Shown piece after piece: positions 15,523 to 23,352 of a stretch of 51,272 nt of DNA (position 1 is its first letter; each line of letters opens with the position of its first letter). The stretch comes from Pseudomonas sp. MF4836. GTDB lineage: Bacteria; Pseudomonadota; Gammaproteobacteria; Pseudomonadales; Pseudomonadaceae. The notes beneath the pieces are model-generated. The model had not been told where the DNA came from. It did no database searches and saw nothing but the letters and a program-made list of their open reading frames with translations. The stretch covers positions 1 through 51,272 of the forward strand of contig NZ_MVOL01000026.1 in assembly GCF_002018875.1 (NCBI RefSeq). The letters run 5' to 3'. The position numbers were made by a program, and so were the translations under genes.

Positions 15523-16674
15523 TCAGTTGTCGCGCAACAGGGTCCAGTTGCCGTTCTTGACCACGATCAGCTCGCGACCGCGCTCATCGAAGCCGCTGTG
15601 GTCCTGCGGGGTTATGTTGTAAACCCCCTGGGTGCCGGCCAGTTCGTGGCTCTGCTCCAGGGCATCACGCAGTGCCGCGCGAAATTCCGGGGTGCCGGGT
15701 GCGGCCTTCTGCGCCGCGATCGGGATCGCCTTCTGCAACAGCAGGCCGGCGTCGAAGGTGTTGCCGCCAAAGGTCGCGGGCGCACTGCCGGTGAGTTTCT
15801 GGTAGGCGGCGGTGTAGTCGCTGGCGATCTTTTTCGACGGGTGGGAATCAGGGATTTCGTCGAGCACCAGCATCAGGCTCGCCGCGAGGATGGTGCCCTC
15901 GACCTTCTTCCCGCCCAGCTTGAGGAAGTCCGGCAGGGCGGCGCCGTGGGTCTGGTACACCTGGCCGCGATAGCCCTGGTCGAACAGAGTGGTCTGAGGC
16001 ATCACCGCCGAACTGCCGGGGGCCGCCACCAGCACCGCGTCGGGGCGTGCGGCCAGTACTTTCAGGCTCTGCCCGGTGACGGAGGTGTCCTGGCGCTGGA
16101 AGCGCTCATTGGCCACCACCTTGATCCCGTGCTCGGCCGCTAGGCCGCCCATGACCTTGGCCCAGTTCTCGCCGTAGGGGTCGGCGGTGCCGATGAAGCC
16201 CAGGGTTTTCACGCCCTTTTTGCTCATGTACTCAAACAGCGCCTTGGCGATCAGGTCGTCGTTCTGGGTGGTCTTGAACACCCATTTCTTCTGCTCGGTC
16301 ATGGGCAGCACCACTGCGGCAGTGCCGACTGGCGCCAGCAATGGCACGCCGGCTTCGGCGACGAACTGGATCACCCCCATGGCGTTGGGCGAGCCGCTTG
16401 GGCCAATGATTGCGTCGACTTTTTCTTCGTCGATCAGCTTCTTCAGCGCCTTGACGGTGGCGGTCGGGTCGCTGGCGTCATCCAGGGAAATGTACTTCAC
16501 CGTCTGCTCGCCGGCCTGAGTCGGCAGCAGGGCGACGGTGTTCTTCTGCGGCAAGCCGACCAGGGCGATGGGGCCGGTGGAGGAGGTGATCACCCCGACT
16601 CTCACTTCAGCCTGCGCGGCACTGGCGCAGGCGACACTCAACAACAACGTGGACACGGCTTTTCTGAAGAACAT
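15523..16674 (-). CDS. livK: Periplasmic substrate-binding protein of the Liv-type ABC transporter
   Basis: This 383-residue protein begins with a clear signal peptide (MFFRKAVSTLLLSVACASAAQA, cleavage expected after AQA). The mature part has the type I periplasmic fold (Peripla_BP_6): EVRVGVITSSTGPIALVG at the start, DDASDPTATVKALKKLI, IIGPSGSPNA and GFIGTADPYGENWAKVM. It captures the ligand and delivers it to LivHM. The overall pattern is closer to aromatic or organic acid binders than to LivJ/LivK of E. coli, but the ligand is not provable from sequence. The start is ATG 16674, chosen for the signal peptide. It is the first gene of the transporter operon and is divergent from iacH across a long regulatory region. 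Confidence 0.82.
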   Translation of the reverse strand: MFFRKAVSTLLLSVACASAAQAEVRVGVITSSTGPIALVGLPQKNTVALLPTQAGEQTVKYISLDDASDPTATVKALKKLIDEEKVDAIIGPSGSPNAMGVIQFVAEAGVPLLAPVGTAAVVLPMTEQKKWVFKTTQNDDLIAKALFEYMSKKGVKTLGFIGTADPYGENWAKVMGGLAAEHGIKVVANERFQRQDTSVTGQSLKVLAARPDAVLVAAPGSSAVMPQTTLFDQGYRGQVYQTHGAALPDFLKLGGKKVEGTILAASLMLVLDEIPDSHPSKKIASDYTAAYQKLTGSAPATFGGNTFDAGLLLQKAIPIAAQKAAPGTPEFRAALRDALEQSHELAGTQGVYNITPQDHSGFDERGRELIVVKNGNWTLLRDN

Positions 16675-17016
16675 GACTTTCTCCGAAGCGTTGCAAGGCG
16701 ATGCAAGGGGCGAGTGGCTAGCCCTCCCGACGCCCGAGGGCGACGGGGGTGGCCTGTTTTTATCGAGTGGCATGGGCGTCGTGGTGGCTCACCTGACGCC
16801 GCCTGTGCTGACCGACCGATGACTCATCGGCCAGGAGGCGAGGACGGCAAAAGCAGATTGCATGCCAGAAAAATCTGAAGCACGGCGCCTTGGGTGTTAC
16901 CGCGCCTTGCTGACGATGGGGCAATCGAGGGTCGGTTGAGGGCGCGGTGGCGGGGGCTGGATCGAGGTGTCTGGCGGGCCCGCAAAAAGCCCATGCACAC
17001 CGTGTGGAGCAAGGCG

Positions 17017-17030
17017 TTGATCTGGATCAA
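17017..17030. promoter_or_regulatory. Perfect ANR/FNR-type binding site
   Basis: TTGATCTGGATCAA is an exact match to the TTGAT-N4-ATCAA consensus of the oxygen-responsive regulators FNR and ANR. It lies about 343 bases upstream of the livK start and 437 bases upstream of iacH, in an otherwise non-coding divergent region. It could tune either operon to oxygen, which makes sense because the iac pathway uses oxygenases. The distance to both starts is large, so a functional promoter nearby still needs to be shown. Confidence 0.5.
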
Positions 17031-17351
17031 GGAAGGGCATTTTCAGGGTTGGAGACGGCCTCTGAAAAGTGCAAAAAATGGTGTTTTTTAAGGCTTGAAA
17101 ATGGCCTGTTTTGAGCCCTGTTTTTTATTGAATCGGAACGTATTTTTTTGCGTGTTTCGAGCTGTGTCTGCGCCTTTTGTTTGTTGAGAATAATTTTCAT
17201 CATGTTCATATATTGTTGATAAATAACGATAAAAAGACTGATTTAGGGGTTTTTAGGGTTTTTTAAGGTCTGTTACCAAAGTGCACGCCACTGGTGCGAT
17301 CGGGTAAAAAATGCACCGAAAATACACACTCTTTTATTTGGGAAAATTCAA

Positions 17352-17377
17352 TTGACATTTCACGTAAATATTATGAT
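17352..17377 (+). promoter_or_regulatory. Candidate promoter/operator of the iac operon
   Basis: TTGACA at 17352-17357 is a consensus -35 box, and TATGAT at 17372-17377 is -10-like. The 14-base spacing is shorter than the ideal 17, so the true -10 may differ. The inverted pair TAAAT (17365-17369) and ATTTA (17383-17387) overlaps this region and is a possible IacR (MarR-type) operator. It lies about 90 bases before the iacH start. Confidence 0.35.
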
Positions 17378-17466
17378 TTTAGATTTAAGCGATTGCCCCC
17401 CGGTTGCGGTCGGGTACATCCGTTCTGGCGAGAGTTGGCCAGTGATCTAGGAAGCAGGTGAAAGGC

Positions 17467-18579
17467 ATGTCGATCGTCGTCGAAGAATTAGCGTTAGGTG
17501 GGAGCGGCAGCTCGGTAATGGTCAAAGACACCATTGATATCGCCGGCTATGCGACCCGCGCTTCGAGTTATGCACTGGCCGATGCGCCGGCTGCCACCGA
17601 GCATGCGCAGGTGGTGCAGGCCTTGCTCGCGGCCGGTTGCCGGATCAGCGGCAAGACCAGCCTGCATGAGCTGGCCTTTGGTACCACCGGGATCAACGCC
17701 TGGGTCGGCACGCCGCCGAACCCGCGTTACCCGGGGCGTATTCCCGGCGGCTCATCCAGCGGTTCGGCCGCTGCGGTGGCAGCCGGCCTGTGTGATTTCG
17801 CCCTGGGCACCGACACCGGTGGTTCGGTGCGCATCCCGGCCGCCTGCTGTGGGGTGTTCGGGCTCAAGCCAAGCTTTGGCCGGGTCAGCCGTGAAGGCGT
17901 GATGCCGGCCCGTAGCACCCTGGACTGCGTCGGCCCGCTGGCCGCCAGCATCGAGCGCCTGATCGAGGCCATGCAGGTCATCGACCCCAGCTTTGGCCCA
18001 CTGCCAACCGTCGACCACATCAGCATCGGCGTGGTGCCGGTGGTGGCTGCCGCCGAGATCCAGGCGGCCGTCAACCAGGCCCTGGAGCGCTGCGGCTTGC
18101 ACCTCGGCGAGCAACCATTGCCCGGCATGGCGGCGGCCTATGACGCCGGCATGGTGGTGATCAATGCCGAGACCTGGGCCGCCTGTGGCCATCTGTTACC
18201 CGGTGGGCGGGTTGGCGCCGATATCGCCGGCCGCCTGCAGGCCGCCAGCCAGACCAGCGCCGCCGCCCTGGCCGAGGCCGAACGCGTGCGCCAGGCCTTT
18301 AGCGCCGAGGTCGATGCGGCGCTGGCGCGCTTCCCGATCCTGGCCATGCCGACCATGCCCGACTACCCGCTGGCCCTGGCCGATGCGGCCGACACCCGTG
18401 CGGTGCTGGGCATGACCGCCCTGGTGCGGCCGTTCAACCTTTCCGGTCACCCGGCCCTGAGTCTTCCCCTGGAAGGCGCTTCAGGACTGCCGGTAGGCCT
18501 TCAACTCATTGCCGCCCACGGCGCGGACGAGCTGCTTTGTGCAGTGGCCCGCGAGCTGGTCCGGCGTCTGGAAGACTAA
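17467..18579 (+). CDS. iacH: Amidase-signature hydrolase of the iac operon
   Basis: This 370-residue member of the amidase-signature family has the Ser-cisSer-Lys triad readable as Lys20 (VKDTIDIAG), Ser96 (GGSSSGSA) and Ser120 (TDTGGSVRIP). It hydrolyses an amide bond; its exact step in IAA catabolism is not settled, with hydrolysis of an amide intermediate or of an IAA conjugate both possible. The start is ATG 17467, with an AGGTGAAAGG site; the GTG at 17458 is less likely. The protein begins only 19 residues before the catalytic lysine and is shorter than the usual 450-500 residues, lacking N-terminal helices. It is the first gene of the iac operon, 26 bases before iacA. Confidence 0.8.
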   Translation: MSIVVEELALGGSGSSVMVKDTIDIAGYATRASSYALADAPAATEHAQVVQALLAAGCRISGKTSLHELAFGTTGINAWVGTPPNPRYPGRIPGGSSSGSAAAVAAGLCDFALGTDTGGSVRIPAACCGVFGLKPSFGRVSREGVMPARSTLDCVGPLAASIERLIEAMQVIDPSFGPLPTVDHISIGVVPVVAAAEIQAAVNQALERCGLHLGEQPLPGMAAAYDAGMVVINAETWAACGHLLPGGRVGADIAGRLQAASQTSAAALAEAERVRQAFSAEVDAALARFPILAMPTMPDYPLALADAADTRAVLGMTALVRPFNLSGHPALSLPLEGASGLPVGLQLIAAHGADELLCAVARELVRRLED

Positions 18580-18605
18580 TCGTCATGCTTACATTGGAGA
18601 AACCC

Positions 18606-19778
18606 ATGACTGTGCTTAGCGAGCTGGACCATCAGCGCGGCGCGCCGATCACCGCGGGTGAAGAATTCCAGCAATTGCTGGTGGAGATCCGGGCCCGGGC
18701 CCGGGACGAAGAATTCGATCGCCAGAAGTTCATTTCAGCCGACGTGATCGAGCGTTTCCGCACCCTCGGCGTGTACCGCGCCCTGGTGCCCAAGCGCTTT
18801 GGCGGCGACGAGCGTTCCCCTGCCGAGTTCTGCCAGATGGTTGAAGACATTTCGATCGCCGACGGTTCGGCCGGCTGGGTCGCCAGCTTCGGCATGAGCC
18901 CGGTGTACCTGGCGGCGCTGCCCCTGGACACGATCAAGAAAATCTACGCCGACTCCCCGGACGTGGTGTTCGCCGGCGGTATCTTCCCACCGCAGCCGGC
19001 GACCTTTGTCGAGGGTGGCCTGGAGGTCAACGGCCGTTGGAAATTCTCCAGCGGTTGCATGGGCGCCTCATTGATCGGCGTTGGCATCGCCCCGAAAAAC
19101 GGCGAGATGCTCGGCTTGCCGCGCCTGGCCGTGATGCCACGGGAAAAGGTGCGGATCGAGGAAACCTGGAACGTGGTCGGCCTGGTCGGTACCGGCAGCC
19201 ACGACGTGGTGGTGGAGAACGTGGTGGTGCCCGAAGAGTGGACCTTCGTCCGCGGCGGGCCGGCGAACCTGGATGAGCCGTTTTTCCGCTACCCGTCGCT
19301 GTCGTTCGCCACCCAGGTGTTGTCGGTGGTCGGTCTCGGTGTGGCCCGCGCGGCCCTGGATGAACTGAGCGGCATGGCCTCCGGGCGCATCTCGGTGACC
19401 GGTGCGCCGTCGTTGTCCGACCGGCCCCTGGCCCAGGTCGAGATGGCCAAGGCCGAAGCTTCGTTGCGCGCCGCGCGTTCCTGGTTCTACCAGGCCATCG
19501 ATGACGCCTGGAGCAGTGTCCTGGCCGGCGACCCGGTGACCCTTGAGCAGACCAACATGCTGCGCCTGTCGTCGACCCACGCCACCCGCGTCGCCGCCGA
19601 AGTGGCGCGCACCGCGCAGATGCTCTCGGGCATGAGCGGGGTGTATCGCAGCAGCCCGCTGTCGCGCTTCGTCAACGACACCCAGGTCATCACCCAGCAC
19701 GCCTTCATGGGCGACATGACCTACCAGAACGCCGGCGCCATTTTCTTCGGCAACAAGCCGCTGCCGGGTTACCTGTAA
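18606..19778 (+). CDS. iacA: IAA monooxygenase component, acyl-CoA-dehydrogenase fold
   Basis: This 390-residue flavin-dependent oxygenase has an acyl-CoA dehydrogenase fold. It has the N-terminal helical domain (FRTLGVYRALVPKRFGG), the middle beta domain (NGRWKFSSGCMGAS, VVGLVGTGSHDVVVENVVVPEEW) and the C-terminal four-helix bundle ending RFVNDTQVITQHAFMGDMTYQNAGAIFFG. It belongs to the group with IifC and DszC that uses reduced flavin supplied in trans, here probably by IacG, to hydroxylate the indole ring of IAA as the first catabolic step. The start is ATG 18606 with GGAG a few bases upstream. It lies between iacH and iacB in the conserved order iacHABICDEFG. Confidence 0.85.
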   Translation: MTVLSELDHQRGAPITAGEEFQQLLVEIRARARDEEFDRQKFISADVIERFRTLGVYRALVPKRFGGDERSPAEFCQMVEDISIADGSAGWVASFGMSPVYLAALPLDTIKKIYADSPDVVFAGGIFPPQPATFVEGGLEVNGRWKFSSGCMGASLIGVGIAPKNGEMLGLPRLAVMPREKVRIEETWNVVGLVGTGSHDVVVENVVVPEEWTFVRGGPANLDEPFFRYPSLSFATQVLSVVGLGVARAALDELSGMASGRISVTGAPSLSDRPLAQVEMAKAEASLRAARSWFYQAIDDAWSSVLAGDPVTLEQTNMLRLSSTHATRVAAEVARTAQMLSGMSGVYRSSPLSRFVNDTQVITQHAFMGDMTYQNAGAIFFGNKPLPGYL

Positions 19779-19808
19779 TTTTTTTCCAACCTTTGACTGG
19801 TGAATTTC

Positions 19809-20168
19809 ATGACCGATAAAAAAGCCCTGCGAGTGCTGTTCTGCATTGGCATCAACCAGAACTTCTTCGACGCGCCGCGCCCCGAGGCCCTGGAGGTCTG
19901 GGCCGCTTTCGGCGAAATGTGGCACGGCATCGCCGACCTGCCGGGGGTCACCGTGCTCGGCAACATGGACGACGACCAGAGCATGGTCGGGCCGTCCGCC
20001 GGCTGGCCCTGGACCACCTACCTGCTGGCCGACGTGCCGGACATCGAGACCGTGCACGCCGCCTGCAACCTGTTCCGTACCACGTCGGTGGGCGATGGCC
20101 CGTACAAACTCTGGAAGTACTGCAAGGTCGAGGCCCGTACCGGCCGCGAACTGATCATCCAGCGCTGA
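19809..20168 (+). CDS. iacB: Small conserved protein of the iac operon
   Basis: This 119-residue soluble protein has no membrane segment or signal peptide. It opens with an acidic/aromatic stretch (CIGINQNFFDAPRPEALEVWAAFGEMW) and contains GPSAGWPWTTYLLADVPD near its centre. The ending VGDGPYKLWKYCKVEARTGRELIIQR looks like an alpha-beta barrel dimer edge, but I do not recognise a named domain. The assignment to IacB is by size and position between iacA and iacI. The role is not firmly established; participation in an intermediate step of ring opening is inferred. ATG 19809 is preferred over GTG 19800. Confidence 0.75.
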   Translation: MTDKKALRVLFCIGINQNFFDAPRPEALEVWAAFGEMWHGIADLPGVTVLGNMDDDQSMVGPSAGWPWTTYLLADVPDIETVHAACNLFRTTSVGDGPYKLWKYCKVEARTGRELIIQR

Positions 20169-20183
20169 GCCGAGGCCGACCCC

Positions 20184-20708
20184 ATGTCATCACAAGAGCG
20201 CATCGAGGCCCTGGAGCAGCAGCTTGACCAGCTGCAAAGCGAGCACGCGATCCGGGCCTGCATGAACCGCTACATGCTGCTGTGCGACGAACTGGGTGTC
20301 GGTTCGCCGCTCGCCGAGTTGGCGGGGCTGTTTACCCTCGACGCGGTGTGGGAAGGCAAGGGCGCCAAGTACCGCGACAGTTTCGGCGGCTACCGGGGGC
20401 GCGAGGCGATCAGCGCCATGTTCGCCACCTACATGGTCGAGCCCGCGCACTTTGCCCTCAACGTGCACTTTTTGACCTCGGAGCTGATCCAGGTCCAGGG
20501 CGATGCCGCAGACGCGAGTTGGGTGATGTTGCAGACCTCGACCTTCGCCAGCGGCGCCTCGCACCTCAACAGCGCGCGCCTGACGGTGCGTTTCGCCCGG
20601 GAGCAGGGGCAATGGCGCATGGCGCATTTCCAGACCGAAAACCTGTTCAGCCGTCCGGTGGACCGCTGGAACAGCGACGCCCAGTTGCCGGTGCCTGCCA
20701 AGGCATAG
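20184..20708 (+). CDS. iacI: SnoaL/NTF2-like protein of the iac operon
   Basis: This 174-residue protein has an N-terminal coiled helix (RIEALEQQLDQLQSEHAIR) followed by the SnoaL-like alpha+beta barrel: MNRYMLLCDELG, LFTLDAVWEG, YRGREAISAMFATYM, HFLTSELIQVQGDAADASWVM and GQWRMAHFQTENLF. The fold is shared with scytalone-dehydratase-type enzymes and with IifA of the indole pathway, which acts on oxidised indoles without a cofactor. A similar role on an oxidised IAA intermediate is a family inference. It starts at ATG 20184, 15 bases after iacB. The position between iacB and iacC is the expected one for iacI. Confidence 0.8.
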   Translation: MSSQERIEALEQQLDQLQSEHAIRACMNRYMLLCDELGVGSPLAELAGLFTLDAVWEGKGAKYRDSFGGYRGREAISAMFATYMVEPAHFALNVHFLTSELIQVQGDAADASWVMLQTSTFASGASHLNSARLTVRFAREQGQWRMAHFQTENLFSRPVDRWNSDAQLPVPAKA

Positions 20709-20754
20709 CCCCAGAATTCTTAGAGTCGGCGCCACACGCCGACAAGGAGTGATC

Positions 20755-22029
20755 GTGAATAACCTGATAAACACCGTAACCCTGGAATCCAGCCCGGCCG
20801 ACCTGGTGCTGCACGACCGCGTGCACACCTCGCTCTACACCGATGGCCGGATCTTCGACCAGGAACTGGACAAGATTTTCTACAGCACCTGGATCTGGGT
20901 CGCCCACGCCAGCGAGATTCCCGACTCCGGCAGCTACAAGAGCACCTACGTCGGCAAGCAGCCGGTGATCGTGGTGCGCGACCGCAAGAAGGATGTGCAC
21001 GTCCTGCTCAACCGCTGCCGCCACCGTGGGGCCACGGTCTGCGAGCACAAAAAGGGCAAGACCAACAGCTTCGTCTGCCCGTACCACGGCTGGAGCTACG
21101 CCCTGGACGGCAGCCTGCGCGGCGTGCCGCACCCCGAGAGCTATGGCGATTGCCTGGACAAAAGCGAGCTGCCCCTGGTGAGCCTGCGGGTCGAGCAGTA
21201 CAACGGCATGATCTTCGCCACCTTCAAGGACGACATCGAACCGCTGTCGGACTTCCTCGGCCCGGCCAAAAAGTGGATCGATCTGTTCATGAAGCAGGGC
21301 GCCGGCTACCCGGTCAAAGTCGGCGGCGAACACCGTTTCCGCTTCCCGGGCAACTGGAAGATCCAGCTCGAAAACACCACCGATGCCTACCACTTCCCGC
21401 TGGTGCACAAGTCGTTCCTGTCCTCGGTGGATGAACAGACCCTGGAACTGTTCGATTTCGTCGAAGGCCCGGGCTATGTCGAAGACCTGGGCAACGGCCA
21501 CAGCGTGATGGTGATGATCCCCGATCTGGTGGACCTGGAAGCCAACCTCGACCTGCCGATCCCGGAACGCTTCCAGGAACTGGCCGAGCAATTGCGCGCC
21601 GAAGGCCAGGACGAGGAGGCCGTGCGCCGCATCGTGCGGGCGGTCGGTGGCTCCGGGTTCAACCTCAATCTGTTCCCCAACATCGCCTGCTCGATGGCGT
21701 TCTTCCGCGTGCTGCAACCGATCGCGGTGGATGAAACCGAGATCCATCACGCAGTGATCACCATGGACGGCGGCCCGGCCGTGGCCAACCGCTACCGCCT
21801 GCGCCTGCACGAACACTTCCAGGGCCCGATGGGCTTTGGCACCCCGGACGACTCCGAGGCCTGGGAGCGGGTACAGCGTGGCGCCAGTGCCGGCACCGAC
21901 CTGTGGATCATGCTCAACCGTGGCCTGCCGGGCGAAACCCCGAGCGCCGATGGCCTGGTCAGCGACGTCAGTGCCGAGACCGGAATGCGCGCTGGTTACC
22001 AGCAGTGGAAAAAGATGATGTCGGCCTGA
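20755..22029 (+). CDS. iacC: Rieske non-heme iron dioxygenase, large subunit
   Basis: This 424-residue oxygenase alpha subunit has a Rieske [2Fe-2S] centre formed by C88/H90 (CRHRG) and C108/H111 (CPYHGW). The mononuclear iron site is seen in ENTTDAYHFPLVHKS, with His213 and His218 as ligands and Asp210 as the bridging residue to the neighbouring Rieske centre. It pairs with IacD and takes electrons from IacF to oxygenate the oxindole intermediate of IAA breakdown on the way to catechol. The start is GTG 20755, placed five bases after AAGGAG; GTG 20749 would overlap that site. Confidence 0.9.
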   Translation: MNNLINTVTLESSPADLVLHDRVHTSLYTDGRIFDQELDKIFYSTWIWVAHASEIPDSGSYKSTYVGKQPVIVVRDRKKDVHVLLNRCRHRGATVCEHKKGKTNSFVCPYHGWSYALDGSLRGVPHPESYGDCLDKSELPLVSLRVEQYNGMIFATFKDDIEPLSDFLGPAKKWIDLFMKQGAGYPVKVGGEHRFRFPGNWKIQLENTTDAYHFPLVHKSFLSSVDEQTLELFDFVEGPGYVEDLGNGHSVMVMIPDLVDLEANLDLPIPERFQELAEQLRAEGQDEEAVRRIVRAVGGSGFNLNLFPNIACSMAFFRVLQPIAVDETEIHHAVITMDGGPAVANRYRLRLHEHFQGPMGFGTPDDSEAWERVQRGASAGTDLWIMLNRGLPGETPSADGLVSDVSAETGMRAGYQQWKKMMSA

Positions 22030-22045
22030 GTCGACGGAGAACCCC

Positions 22046-22525
22046 ATGATCAATCTGCAATTGCTCAACCAAGTCACTGCCTTCATCTGGCAGGAAGCGG
22101 ACATGCTCGACCATGGCGATTTCGTCGATTGGCTCGACCTGTGGACCGAGGATGCGACCTACATCATCCCCATCGACCCGCTGGAAACCGATTTCGAGAA
22201 CACCCTGAACTACGCCTATGACAACCACCATATGCGCCAGCTGCGGGTCACCCGCCTGACCAGTGGCGAGTCGATCTCGACCACGCCACGGGCGCGTACT
22301 GTGCGCAGCCAGTCGCGCTTTCGCCTGCTGGCCGACGAGGGCGGGGTGGTCACCGTGCGCTGCGCGCAGAACCTGCGCGAGTTCCGCAAGGACGTGCTCA
22401 AGCAGTACACCGCCGATGTCACTTTCCAGCTGGTGCGCAGCGGCGACAGCTTCAAGATCCAGCGCAAGCTGATCCAGTTGATCAACTCCACCGACACCCT
22501 CGCCGGTATCGGCTACATCCTCTGA
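22046..22525 (+). CDS. iacD: Ring-hydroxylating dioxygenase small subunit
   Basis: This 159-residue beta subunit has an NTF2-like fold. It starts LLNQVTAFIWQEADMLDHGDFVDWLDLWTEDATYIIPIDP, the usual opening of aromatic dioxygenase small subunits, and ends with FKIQRKLIQLINSTDTLAGIGYIL. It has no metal ligands, as normal for a structural partner of IacC in an alpha3beta3 enzyme. It starts 16 bases after iacC with a GGAGAA site upstream, and is followed by iacE after 10 bases, so the three are cotranscribed. Confidence 0.88.
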   Translation: MINLQLLNQVTAFIWQEADMLDHGDFVDWLDLWTEDATYIIPIDPLETDFENTLNYAYDNHHMRQLRVTRLTSGESISTTPRARTVRSQSRFRLLADEGGVVTVRCAQNLREFRKDVLKQYTADVTFQLVRSGDSFKIQRKLIQLINSTDTLAGIGYIL

Positions 22526-22535
22526 GGAGCCAGGC

Positions 22536-23276
22536 ATGACACAGGTAGCATTGGTCACCGGCGCCGCCAGCGGGCTGGGTGCAAGCATCGCCGAACAGCT
22601 GTTGGCGGCAGGGTACCGGGTGGTGCTCAGCGACCTTTCGCTGGCCGCGGCCCAGGCCACCGCCCGGGAGCTCAACGCCAGCGGCGAGCGGGTCCTGGCG
22701 TTGCAACTGGACGTGGCCAGCAAGGCCGATTTCGAGGCGGCGCTGGCGGCGGTGCTGCGCACCTGGGGCGTGCTGCACGTGGTGGTCAACAACGCCGCGA
22801 TGACCATGACCACGCCGCTGATGCAGATCAGCCCGGAGGAGTTCGACCGGGTGACCAGCGTCAACCAGCGCGGGACTTTCGTCGGTTGCCAGGTGCTGGG
22901 CGGCTACCTGGCCAGCCAGGGCTACGGGCGCATCATCAACATGGCGTCCCTGGCCGGGCAGAACGGCGGCACCGCCACCGGCGCGCATTACGCCGCCTCC
23001 AAGGGCGCGATCATCACCCTGACCAAGATCTTCGCCAAGGAGCTGGCGGCGTCCGGGGTCACGGTCAATGCCATTGCCCCGGGGCCGATCGAGTCGCCGG
23101 CGGTGCGTGCGGCGGTGCCGCCCGAGCGCCTGGAAACCCTGATCAAGGGGATTCCGGTGCAGCGCCTGGGCAGTGCCGACTTTATCGGCCGCGTGGTGGT
23201 GCAACTGGCCAGCGAAGAGGCCTTCTTCACCACCGGCGCAACCTGGGATGTCAACGGCGGGCTCTTTATGCGCTGA
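22536..23276 (+). CDS. iacE: Short-chain dehydrogenase/reductase of the iac operon
   Basis: This 246-residue classical SDR has cofactor motif TGAASGLG (residues 8-15), NNAA (85-88) and the catalytic residues Ser138, Tyr152 and Lys156 (YAASK). The aspartate after the second strand (LSD, near residue 33) points to NAD(H) preference. In iac clusters this enzyme oxidises or reduces a hydroxylated IAA intermediate. The start is ATG 22536 with GAGG upstream, 10 bases after iacD. The protein is complete and of normal length. Confidence 0.88.
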   Translation: MTQVALVTGAASGLGASIAEQLLAAGYRVVLSDLSLAAAQATARELNASGERVLALQLDVASKADFEAALAAVLRTWGVLHVVVNNAAMTMTTPLMQISPEEFDRVTSVNQRGTFVGCQVLGGYLASQGYGRIINMASLAGQNGGTATGAHYAASKGAIITLTKIFAKELAASGVTVNAIAPGPIESPAVRAAVPPERLETLIKGIPVQRLGSADFIGRVVVQLASEEAFFTTGATWDVNGGLFMR

Positions 23277-23352
23277 CCCCGATCGGGGTCGCGAACCCAC
23301 ACGCAGGGCCGCCATGGCGCGGCCCGTTACCACGAAATCTGGATGATCCTGT

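Larger units (their letters stand above)
16675..17466. other. Long divergent regulatory region between livK and iacH
   Basis: These 792 bases carry no convincing gene. The half next to livK is GC-rich; the part from about 17080 to 17390 is strikingly AT-rich for this genome. It contains a perfect ANR/FNR-type site (17017-17030), a weaker Fur-like sequence (17186-17204) and a TTGACA-containing promoter candidate near 17352. It should house the promoters for both the liv and iac operons and the operators for IacR. Confidence 0.6.

Noticed and set aside
16824..17030. Small open frame on the minus strand in the liv-iac regulatory region
   Set aside because: No ribosome site and no coding pattern; it overlaps the ANR-type site.
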